Part shown: in pieces, positions 1 to 7,155 of the stretch
Numbering within the stretch: the stretch's first letter is position 1
Layout of the letters: every line of letters starts with the position of its first letter
Assembly: GCA_001839685.1 (NCBI GenBank)
Contig: MLAK01001359.1
Coordinates: forward strand, 16,969 to 30,499
Source of the DNA: Tritrichomonas foetus
Taxonomy: Eukaryota; Parabasalia; Tritrichomonadida; Tritrichomonadidae
DNA: 13,531 bases
Reading direction: 5' to 3'
Notes under the pieces: model-generated
Told to the model about the DNA's origin: nothing
What the model saw: only the letters and a program-made list of their open reading frames with translations
The model's database searches: none
Program-made: the position numbers and the translations under genes

Positions 1-278
1 TGATAAAAGTTTCATATTTCGGCCTCTCTTCAATAAGCGGCATACTTGCATCATCACTACTCACATCTGCACGCAAATAAATCTTCTATTAGTGGTTTTG
101 ACCTTTGTCGAATCACCCATTTCTCGCGATGAATCATATCTCGAAAACGCCTAGAAATGTTTGGTGTTTTTATTCCCTCATCATAAAGAGCAAACAGAAT
201 TATTCTAGTACCAAAAATAACAAAAAAAGTTGTCGGTGAAATTTCGAGATTCAGATTTTTGTGACCAAATTTCCTCAA
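1..278 (-). pseudogene. Edge fragment of an unrecognised coding sequence, apparently frameshifted
   Basis: Read on the minus strand, an ATG at 276-278 opens a 73-residue frame that stops at 57-59. Its second half has protein-like composition (for example GIKTPNISRRFRDMIHREKW and SKPLIEDLF). Close to its end, a different minus frame opens and continues off the left edge without a stop, also looking protein-like (DVSSDDASMPLIEE). The simplest reading is one coding sequence broken by a frame change near position 70, running leftward out of the window. I recognise no family. It could also be two chance open frames, because only about 280 bases are visible. No initiator-like element was found close upstream of the ATG. 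Confidence 0.3.
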
Positions 279-1069
279 TAAAATAAAATTATAAAGTATA
301 TTTAATAAGCTCTCTTAATCAATAATTTATTCATTTTTGATGAATAATTCTCATCACCGAAAATTTTAGACAAGCTGCTTTTTTTGGATAATAGTATCCT
401 AAATGCTCTTCTTAATTTATGAGTCTCATAAGATACTCTTGAATATTCATGAAAATATAACAGTCAGAAATTTCACTTTTTTTTAGTAAACGGTTGGTTG
501 CACACTTCTATTTAAAATCATTGTAAAGACTCTCTTTACATAAAATTTAACTTGACTCTTTGTCCTTTTCAATTTATTCACGGTAAGTATCTCCCTATTT
601 ATGAACAAATTCTATTACCTAATGAACATTTCATTTGATGAATTTTTGACAGAGATGTTTACATTCATATAGGCGATTGAGTACAATTTCATTTAGTAAT
701 AATGAACAGAAAAATGATATAGAAGCGCTTTTAATAACATTTTTATCTCCAATATGGAAATAATAAAATTATATAATTTTCCATTATTCAGATTTTAGAA
801 TAAACAACTATTATCCTTTTAGTATCCTCTTTTTCAGAGAAATCTGGAGAAGAAATAACAAAATATTGGAGTTTTCCCGAAAATCCACTTTTTGAATGAA
901 GTTGAATTCACATTATCATATTTTCATTTTTCAATATTTTACTGATTTCCAAAAAAAAGTTTATTAATGTTACGGGTTTCTAATATAATGCAGTTATTTA
1001 TGCATATATTAAAATATGTTAAGTTTCATGCATTATTTTTGACAATCAAATGATTTCATTCATGTTTAA
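279..1069. other. AT-rich intergenic stretch, nothing convincing
   Basis: No frame longer than about 40 codons reads convincingly as protein on either strand. A short plus-strand frame around 655-775 has protein-like composition but lacks a start and is too short to call. There are scattered T and A homopolymers. A GTAAGTAT at 583-590 resembles a generic 5' splice site but has no open frame beside it. Confidence 0.5.
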
Positions 1070-1540
1070 CTTCATTTTGACACCATTAAACATTACTGCA
1101 TATCATGTCAGATGCATGAAAGTTTATTCAGCCTCCAATATCAGAATGAGTTGACACAAAGTCACATCACATTTATCACTTTAGATGTCAAAAAACAAAA
1201 CTCATCGGATAAAAAAAACTTGACGATGAATTCAATTTTCGAGAGAGCAAACATATATTACCACTCTTGGGAAATTCATGCATTTTGCTGCGCTCCCTCC
1301 AAGTCGAAGTAACCCAAAGATCCAAAGTTCACATAACATTAACACATTCGATTTACCCAAAGATCCAAAAGAACTTTTGGCCTTTATTTGACCTTTCAAT
1401 TCACAATTACAAAACTCACGGGAAACCGAAATCTGCCAAGATCTTCTTTGATCAGTTTCAATTCACTTGATTTCTCGAATCTCTTACCCCTCAATATTTC
1501 AGTCTTTCATGCAATAGATGCCTGGTGTAAAATCTTGTAA
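1070..1540 (+). pseudogene. Possible decayed coding sequence, family unknown
   Basis: A single plus frame is open from 1070 to a TAA at 1310-1312, with an ATG at 1112 (starting MHESLFSLQYQ). It hits two more stops at 1334 and 1340, then is open again for about 63 codons to TAA 1538-1540. The second part contains TGNRNLPRSSLISFNSLDF. Thus 157 codons carry stops only in one 31-nt cluster plus the end. The area is richer in G+C than its flanks. A second plus frame (1267-1470) overlaps the break, which could mean a small insertion or duplication there, since the direct repeat at 1312-1369 lies at the same spot. No domain is recognisable, so this may be chance. Confidence 0.25.
1312..1369. repeat. 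15-bp direct repeat pair
   Basis: The sequence ACCCAAAGATCCAAA occurs at 1312-1326 and again at 1355-1369, 43 bp apart in register. The copies are exact. The offset is not a multiple of three, so the two copies lie in different reading frames. They bracket the stop cluster of the decayed frame around them, which fits a short duplication. Confidence 0.85.
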
Positions 1541-1949
1541 AATTGCGCTAGAAGCATTCTGTCAATACCAATCGTAAAGAAAAAAAATCGAGTGCTGTGT
1601 AAAAAAAAACGTTAACATCGATATTCGGAGTATTTCCTGATAAACTTTAGAAAATTTATCAGAAAATATTTCTTTGAAACTTTTATAATTTCTCAAAACT
1701 TCACTCAGTAGTGTTTCAATATCATTGAAAACAATAATTGGAATGTTTGGGTAAATTCGTTACAAAGCTGGTTTTCTGGCATTACATAGACTTTTAAAGG
1801 GAAGTCTATTTAATTAATATCATACTCAATTGATAAATATAGTTTGAATATTTTTCAGATCTCTATTCAGCAATTTTCAATAATAATTCAAATATATTCG
1901 ATTCCAATTCAAATACATATAATCAAAAAGTTTTTGCTAATTCCATTCC
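1541..1949. other. AT-rich intergenic stretch upstream of the B56 gene
   Basis: No supported gene. It holds an imperfect palindrome at 1638-1661 with 7-bp outer arms (TGATAAA and TTTATCA). The short plus frame beginning at 1844 is AT-driven, rich in Ile, Gln and Phe, and overlaps the B56 start in another frame; I do not regard it as a gene. Confidence 0.5.
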
Positions 1950-1988
1950 TCAATCCACAGAAAAATGAAACATTTTTCTGTGGATTGA
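1950..1988. repeat. Perfect inverted repeat (18-bp arms, 3-nt loop)
   Basis: The arm at 1950-1967 (TCAATCCACAGAAAAATG) is exactly complementary to the arm at 1971-1988, with AAA between. The repeat ends 27 bp before the B56 start codon at 2016. In RNA it would fold into a very stable hairpin; in DNA it could extrude as a cruciform. If the leader is short, as is usual in trichomonads, it lies in the promoter rather than in the transcript. I found no second copy of the arms in this window. Possible origins are a regulatory palindrome or a miniature-element remnant; the sequence alone does not decide. Confidence 0.95.
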
Positions 1989-2015
1989 AATTATCATCAG
2001 AATATTTTTCTCCAA

Positions 2016-3680
2016 ATGCATCGACTCGCTCCATTGCACCCAATTATTCCTACTCCTAATCGAAACAAACAAATCTCGAGAAAAAATCTTCCCATGATCC
2101 AAGTTGGAACCTCCGTTGAAATCAAAGGGCTTCAAGCAAAAAGAAGGAGATCCTCATTAAGAAGATTGGATGTCCCCAAACTGATTGTGCCTAATACTTC
2201 AACAGGCCAACTTACGACATATGATGCGAATGCATTTTTCAATGAAAATCACAATTTCGATACTAATTTCAAAATGGAGACCGATTTAATGAAAAAGGCA
2301 TCCCATCTTGGAAGCCCGAATCGAAATGATATTCTTGAAGATCACAACATTTTCCACGATAACAAAAGTCCTTACCATAATTTATCGCATAGTTCGAATG
2401 ACATTCAAAAGCTAATTAAATTAATGGAAGCCCTTCGAAATTGTATTTCCTATCAACTAACAGAGACGAAATGCAATCAAAATAATACCAACGTAATTTC
2501 AGTTCTTTCCAAAATTATTGAATTAATCAGAAATGATGCGATTGATCTCTCCCCAATTAAAGATGACGAGTTAACTGTAATTTTAGATTGCTTGATGGCC
2601 CATGTTAACCATCCATACGACCATATGAAAGGACAACATGTTCCTATTGGTGAAACAATGCGTCCTCTCAATTTGACCAATTTTACACAACTTTCAAAAG
2701 TTTATGAACTTTTTGCGTGCTTACTTGAAAAATTTGTTAACAAATTCAATACTCGATTTTTCAGAAGACTATTGTCCGTATTTCAATCTCCGGTGAGAGA
2801 AGAACATGCTCTTGTGAGTGGTTTATTTCACAAAATATTAAACAGTTTTCCTTGTTTTCTTGATCAACTTTACACACAAATTATGCAAATTTTGAGCGAT
2901 GCTGATGATGACACATTTTCACCAAACTCTATTTGGTGCTATAAACCGCTTCTCGAGTTGCTTGCATCTTCATATTATAATAGTGCTCATTATTCGCAAC
3001 GGCCAGAAAAAGTTGACGATTTTAAATATATCATATTTCCATTAATTAAGCATGACAAATGTCAAGACTTTTATCAAGTTCTCTGCACAATTACAAAGAC
3101 ATTTTGTAATTTGGATTGCAATGCTTCTTTGTATTGCGTGCAATATTTATTCGCACACTGGCCAGTTACTTCTTCATCGAAGCAAATGATTTACTTACAC
3201 CAAACACAAACTCTCTTAAGTATGATGTCTATTGATATGCTTCCAGAAGTAACAGAAGACCTGCTGCATTATTTACTACTTGGTTTAGAATCATTTAACC
3301 ATACTGTTTCTCTCACAACACTCAATATTTGTAATGATATGAATTTTCTTTCTGTTTTTGTAGATTCACCAAAAGTGAAGTCAAAACTTTTTCGGGCCAT
3401 CAGTAACGCGCGCCACAATATTCCATGGGATAAAGAAATAGAGAATAAAGCAATGGATGCTGCAACGAAAGTGATGTCGATACACTTAAACAACAGCATT
3501 AAATCTTCGAGTTCGCTCGAACGAATGACTTTTCAGGATAATCGTCTCAGTTTTGGAGGCTGGGATACAATTCGGAAAATGGCACAAGAAAATATGAATG
3601 AGTTAGATATCGCTCGAATCACTGAAATGCCATTTAATCATAAGACTATTCGAAAACCATGCTTGGATATATTGGCTTAA
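2016..3680 (+). CDS. PP2A regulatory subunit, B56 (B') family, divergent
   Basis: B56 proteins are HEAT-like solenoids that join the PP2A scaffold/catalytic dimer and select substrates. The 554-residue product shows the family's order of segments from about residue 125 to 490. A helix pair reads FFRRLLSVFQSPVREEHALV then LFHKILNSF (248-278), matching the family's pattern of a short loop with acidic/basic residues followed by LHRIYGKF. It continues with PLLELLAS (311-318), IIFPLIKH (339-346), CVQYLFAHWPVTSSSKQMIY (374-393, equivalent to the family's LLKYWPKTxSxKE) and NIPWDKEI (468-475, equivalent to EHWNxxI). The first 120 residues are low-complexity with a basic patch AKRRRSSLRR (41-50), possibly a localisation signal. 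The first ATG is used; Met27 (2094) is an alternative since the extra residues match nothing. Length is normal for the family. Key peptide-pocket residues look changed (see findings). No clear initiator element was seen just upstream. The gene is convergent with the IBD gene about 1 kb downstream. Confidence 0.85.
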   Translation: MHRLAPLHPIIPTPNRNKQISRKNLPMIQVGTSVEIKGLQAKRRRSSLRRLDVPKLIVPNTSTGQLTTYDANAFFNENHNFDTNFKMETDLMKKASHLGSPNRNDILEDHNIFHDNKSPYHNLSHSSNDIQKLIKLMEALRNCISYQLTETKCNQNNTNVISVLSKIIELIRNDAIDLSPIKDDELTVILDCLMAHVNHPYDHMKGQHVPIGETMRPLNLTNFTQLSKVYELFACLLEKFVNKFNTRFFRRLLSVFQSPVREEHALVSGLFHKILNSFPCFLDQLYTQIMQILSDADDDTFSPNSIWCYKPLLELLASSYYNSAHYSQRPEKVDDFKYIIFPLIKHDKCQDFYQVLCTITKTFCNLDCNASLYCVQYLFAHWPVTSSSKQMIYLHQTQTLLSMMSIDMLPEVTEDLLHYLLLGLESFNHTVSLTTLNICNDMNFLSVFVDSPKVKSKLFRAISNARHNIPWDKEIENKAMDAATKVMSIHLNNSIKSSSSLERMTFQDNRLSFGGWDTIRKMAQENMNELDIARITEMPFNHKTIRKPCLDILA

Positions 3681-4363
3681 TTTTTATATAAATTGTTTGT
3701 TTTGTTTTTATTTTGGCCTTTATTATTTGAACTTTTTCGTATTGTGAGATGTTTAAAATGAAGAATTTGAGAAATAACAAAGAATTTTCTTTTTGAACAA
3801 AATTTGAAATAATGTGAATGCAACATAAATTTCGAAACAACACTATTACTGAATGATATATGAATATAATATCGAATTATATTATCTGATAACGCCTTTA
3901 TACGAAAAACTTTAGATTTGCGAATCTGGTGATTGAATCTGGAAAAAACAGTATTTATGATAAATTTATGATAATTTTGCTAATAAATGTTGCATAAATT
4001 CATGATTTATCAAAGCTTTTTCATCGTTTCTGAGATATCCAAAATCAACAAAAATATTGATTCGTTGATTGTCTTCTGCCAAAATGATTGATTTTAATGA
4101 CTACCAGAATTATACCTTGGAAACATAACAAAAGAACAGATTAATGAAAAAATTCAATCTCATTGTTGTTGCAGATTATTTTCTATTCTTACATTCGCTT
4201 GAAAACCAAAAGGAAGTTTCATCTTAAGATTGAATTCTAGAATCAAAACCAGCTTCCGTTTTCAGGGAAATGACTTTCGTGGTTGAAATTCAATGAAAAA
4301 AAATGTCGTCAAATATAAAAATAAAGAAAAATTTGAGAGAAAATTCTATTATTTTTAGCAATT
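3681..4363. other. Convergent intergenic region with small inverted repeats
   Basis: No gene is supported here. An 8-bp-arm hairpin (AATATAAT / ATTATATT, 5-nt loop) lies at 3863-3883, about 180 bp after the B56 stop. A longer imperfect inverted repeat, with TGATAAAT at 3958-3965 and ATTTATCA at 4005-4012, follows. Both are in very AT-rich DNA, so their significance is uncertain. The first may contribute to 3'-end formation. Confidence 0.45.
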
Positions 4364-4534
4364 ATGATTAAAATCACTTCATCTTTCAAATGGCTGGCGA
4401 GTCTTCTTATATACTCGCAGTGTGGCCTGGAATCCCTCTCACCTTCTAAGGATGATCCTTCCATGGCGACTTCACCATCATTTTGTTTTCTTTTTTTTCT
4501 TTTTTTTCACAAACAAAAAACTTTCAATTTCTGA
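4364..4534 (+). other. GC-rich island: candidate small RNA gene or 56-codon ORF
   Basis: Bases 4388-4485 are clearly richer in G+C than the flanking AT-rich intergene. They contain paired elements: GCGAGT near 4397 pairs with ACTCGC about 10 nt later, AAGGATGATCCTT is a near-perfect palindrome with one central base, and CCATGG follows. The island is followed by two runs of eight or more T, as at the end of an RNA polymerase III gene. The same stretch is an open frame from ATG 4364 to TGA 4532-4534 (56 residues, containing SQCGLESLSPSKDDPS, then a Phe-rich end read from the T tracts). I cannot choose between RNA, small protein and a dispersed repeat. No tRNA cloverleaf fits. Confidence 0.3.
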
Positions 4535-4625
4535 CACAAATTTTGACTGAGTGATGTTTTGATTTCCTAAACAATTCCCTACGATTTATTAAGCCTATCA
4601 TTGAAACTTAATCATAGGAACCGTT

Positions 4626-4641
4626 TTTAGAAATGTTTCTA
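4626..4641. repeat. 16-nt element, copy 1 (palindromic core)
   Basis: TTTAGAAATGTTTCTA is identical to 12438-12453. The inner TAGAAA and TTTCTA form 6-bp arms around TG. This copy is 25 bp beyond the stop codon of the IBD gene, on its 3' side, so it could take part in 3' processing. In AT-rich DNA a 16-nt match within 13.5 kb is unusual but not impossible by chance. Confidence 0.6.
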
Positions 4642-4665
4642 AGGAGTTAAATCAAATTCAAAAAA

Positions 4666-5337
4666 TTAAATCTCTTGAAAAATGAACGCTGGCGGGAGAC
4701 AAAACGGGTCATCGAAAAAGAAGCTGTCTGCTTGTTCGTCGAATCTGTCGATTCGCACCTTGGCCTCTTCTGGGCTGGTTGCTGTGATTATTTGTGGCGT
4801 TGGCGACAAAAATGCTTTCTGAAAATCTTCGACTTTGATCTTCATGTCTTCGAGAAGGAGGCAGTGCGGCTCTGGCGTTGATGGCGATAGTTGGAAGATC
4901 TGCCAGTCCCTCAAGTCTCCAGCGTTATTTTTTAAGAATGGGATGCGCATGATGAGATCTGAGCTGTAATCGCAGGTCATCATTCCGAACGTATAGGTTG
5001 TTGTAATTGGGACTTGTGCATATCCGAGCTTTTTGAGATGGGAAGAAACGCTCGATTTGCATTTATCGATTAATAATCTGAACTGTCGAAGATTGATGGA
5101 AATAGCGCTGTTTGGCAACCAGCAAATCCCACAAACAAGCATCCTGGTCCCATCGTTGGCGTTTCCTTGCACGCAAAAGTTCTGAATCATATCCAATATA
5201 TCAGGAAAGCGATAGGAGGATTTCGAAGTGAGCTTCGCCTGGAGGTGTTGATAGGTTTGCTGGTCTTCGTCGTTCAGGGAGTCGAAATATTTTGGCTTGA
5301 GGTCGAATGGCTGGGTGTTTAAATTGCTAGATGTCAT
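4666..5337 (-). CDS. Initiator-binding-domain (IBD) transcription protein, IBP39-like
   Basis: IBP39 of Trichomonas vaginalis binds the initiator element of protein-coding genes through an N-terminal winged-helix domain (IBD) and contacts the polymerase II CTD with its C-terminal part. This 223-residue product shows the IBD pattern: DQQTYQHLQAKL (25-36), SYRFPDILDMIQNF (41-54), MLVCGICWLP (66-75), and the basic recognition-type stretch INLRQFRLLIDKCKSSV (81-97) followed by LKKLGY (101-106). A less conserved middle follows, and an acidic/aromatic C-terminal tail with FFFDDPF (206-212). I chose the internal Met at 5335-5337 rather than the Met 12 codons earlier (5371-5373), because an initiator-like TCACTTTT lies between them with its A 18 nt before 5337. 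The coding sequence is noticeably richer in G+C than the Sec7 gene. It is shorter than IBP39 itself, so it is a family member rather than a proven orthologue. Confidence 0.85.
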   Translation of the reverse strand: MTSSNLNTQPFDLKPKYFDSLNDEDQQTYQHLQAKLTSKSSYRFPDILDMIQNFCVQGNANDGTRMLVCGICWLPNSAISINLRQFRLLIDKCKSSVSSHLKKLGYAQVPITTTYTFGMMTCDYSSDLIMRIPFLKNNAGDLRDWQIFQLSPSTPEPHCLLLEDMKIKVEDFQKAFLSPTPQIITATSPEEAKVRIDRFDEQADSFFFDDPFCLPPAFIFQEI

Positions 5338-5349
5338 AGAAAAAATGCG

Positions 5350-5357
5350 AAAAGTGA
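5350..5357 (-). promoter_or_regulatory. Initiator-like element of the IBD gene
   Basis: On the minus strand 5357-5350 reads TCACTTTT, fitting the trichomonad initiator TCA-Py-T/A. The predicted first transcribed base is the A at 5355, giving an 18-nt leader to the ATG at 5337. The same octamer precedes the TBP-like gene. Confidence 0.5.
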
Positions 5358-5373
5358 GAGATGAGAATTTCAT

Positions 5374-5975
5374 TAGTATTGAAAAATCATATGAAAAAGT
5401 TGCAAAATTTGTTGATAATATTATTTCACACTTTCAAAATTTCACCATTAGGAAAGGTCAATGATTATTATTTGAATAATGTAACACAATAATTTGAAAG
5501 GAATTTTCGTTATTTTTTTAGAAACGGGTAGAAAAGTGACACTTCGTCATAATTTTATCTCATAAAAATTTCTGAAGAAATTTGTTTTCATCTAATTGAA
5601 AATGGCCGATGAATATTCAAATTGTGAATTTCAAAGTAAATGTAGTTGAGTCATTACTCGTACTTTTCTTTTTATACAGATATATTTATATCTTCTTTTT
5701 TACCGACAGGTTGCAAGAAAAATATAATATTATTCAGAAAATTATTAATTATCAATTTACAATGTTTATTTGGTTATATACACAAAACATTGAATAAAAA
5801 AGTTTCTTGATTAAGATTTTTGTCTATTTTTTGATAAGAATTTGAAATAACGATTACTTTTAATGATTTTCAAAATATACAAGGTGTATTGTGGATAGAT
5901 AGAAAAAATGCCATGAGTCTCAATTTCTTATGTTTATATTTTTGATAAATCAGTGCCTAATTAACAGTAGATAAG
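5374..5975. other. AT-rich intergenic stretch, nothing supported
   Basis: The region upstream of the IBD gene. A plus frame at 5609-5797 is rich in Ile, Phe and Tyr, with no family resemblance and no plausible promoter, and is most likely chance. Confidence 0.5.
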
Positions 5976-6371
5976 CTATTCCAAGAGTTGGATGATTGAG
6001 AGGTAATGTGCTATTTTGTAAACTTTTTGAGTATATATTATCTCGAAAATTGAATTCCTCGTAAATCTTTCGAGCAGCTGAAATAATGATCTACCAAATC
6101 CATTTGAATTGAATGAGAGAGGAACGAAATTCCCCGGTTAACTATTTTCTATGATGGGATTAATGGGTGAATTCATTTTAAGTCGCCACCAGTTTAATCG
6201 TGAATAATTAAGGTTAATTAGAAGGTCAAACTAACCAAAAGTGTTCACAGGAACATCGTAGCTTTTATTTTGATTAACTATAAATCTAGAAATAACACAG
6301 TTTGGCTATGAATATGATTTAAAATCAAAGAAATCATTCCATTTGACAGAAATTATCAATAAACTATATTT
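5976..6371 (-). pseudogene. Decayed coding sequence, family unknown
   Basis: One minus frame runs from 6371 down to a terminal TAG at 5976-5978. It has only three internal stops in 131 codons (TAG 6306-6308, TAG 6231-6233, TAA 6138-6140), far fewer than random AT-rich DNA would give. The translation is protein-like throughout: ISRFIVNQNKSYDVPVNTFG, then NWWRLKMNSPINPIIENS, then SFNSNGFGRSLFQLLERF, ending KVYKIAHYLSIIQLLE. The last segment loosely resembles the ends of trichomonad BTB-like or ankyrin-family N-domains (a helix pattern like iAkyLqi..L), but this is a weak resemblance. It lies head to head with another decayed frame starting at about 6380. Not expressed as a full protein unless stops are read through. 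Confidence 0.4.
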
Positions 6372-6379
6372 TTATACAG

Positions 6380-6870
6380 AAAGAAGAATCAAAATGGCAA
6401 ATCTAAAAAAGAGGTGAATCTGATGCAATGAATATGAATATGGCTCACACATATAATTACTAACACAAATGAGGAACATTTTGAACAATCAATTATTGAA
6501 CATCATATACCTCTCGAAGACATAGAAGAAGGTGACTCATAGGAAATTGATTTGGATGCAGATATTGAAAAAACATTAGAAAATGCCAACTCCTGAGAAA
6601 ATTAGTCCATCACATTTTCATAAAACTAAATCGCTTAAATATGACGGTACTTCACAAAAGTGATTAGAAGATTATTAAAATATTACTACAACACCCACAA
6701 GCATACCTAATGACCTCACAGATGAAGTGTATCCTAATTTCTATAATATTTAATTATTTCACATTAAAGTGGGTGACTCCCTTAGAGAGTCCCATAAGAA
6801 AGGATCCTTTATTTCTCATATGGACTATGCGATGATCATGAACGTGCTCCTTTCAATGAAAATCTTATAA
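6380..6870 (+). pseudogene. Decayed acidic/Ser-rich coding sequence, family unknown
   Basis: The plus frame at about 6380-6593 has stops at 6429, 6435, 6540 and 6594. It includes the clearly protein-like EEHFEQSIIEHHIPLEDIEE and EIDLDADIEKTLENAN. At about 6586 the good frame switches by one base and continues with TPEKISPSHFHKTKSLKYDG, PTSIPNDLTDEVYPNFYNI and SLRESHKKGSFISHMDYAMI, with stops at 6661, 6676 and 6751, to a final TAA at 6868-6870. Acidic, Ser/Thr-rich composition is unlike a chance AT-rich translation. I recognise no domain. The segment ACTAACACA at 6459-6467 recalls the trichomonad 3' intron motif, but the required CAG does not follow. Confidence 0.4.
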
Positions 6871-7155
6871 TTTATCTTTTTTTCAATTAAAAGAAAAAAA
6901 AATTGTTTTTATTGGCGATTGATATTCACCAATTTTATTTCTTTTGTAATATTTAAACGAAAATGTAAAATATAAAATTGTGAATCGAAAATATTCACTG
7001 CTTCTTCTTTAATAGGCTGGATCAACAACAAATTCAAGTAATTCGGATCTTCATTCAATCTAAATTGAGTTAGTTCCCACGATATTTCTATTCAAATTTC
7101 CATTCAAATTTTTATATTCAATAAACGAATCGTAAATTAGATTTTACAAACGATA
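6871..7155. other. Upstream region of the Sec7-PH gene
   Basis: AT-rich with A and T runs. Two weak inverted repeats are visible: ATTGG and CCAAT near 6914-6936, and GTGAAT with ATTCAC near 6980-6998. No exact TCA-Py-A/T initiator is seen within 40 nt of the start codon; TTCAATAAACG about 40 nt upstream is only an approximate match. Confidence 0.4.

Noticed and set aside
583..590. GTAAGTAT, a generic 5' splice-site match
   Set aside because: There is no open frame on either side, and trichomonad introns use a different 5' consensus.
1950..2680. Minus-strand open frames overlapping the B56 start and middle
   Set aside because: Antisense to a strongly supported gene; composition is not protein-like.
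3269..3499. Minus-strand open frame inside the B56 gene
   Set aside because: Shadow of the B56 coding sequence; no family resemblance and no separate promoter.
3646..3843. Minus-strand frame overlapping the B56 stop
   Set aside because: Driven by AT-rich codons for Ile, Lys and Phe, with no recognisable motif.
4675..4881. Plus-strand open frame inside the IBD gene
   Set aside because: Antisense shadow of the G+C-richer IBD coding sequence; the minus frame has clear family motifs.
5609..5797. 62-codon plus frame
   Set aside because: Composition (Ile, Phe, Tyr, Asn) is what AT-rich noncoding DNA gives; no upstream initiator element.
6459..6467. ACTAACACA, resembling the trichomonad 3' intron motif
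   Set aside because: The motif should continue into CACAG; here AATGAG follows, and no matching 5' splice motif or joined reading frame was found.
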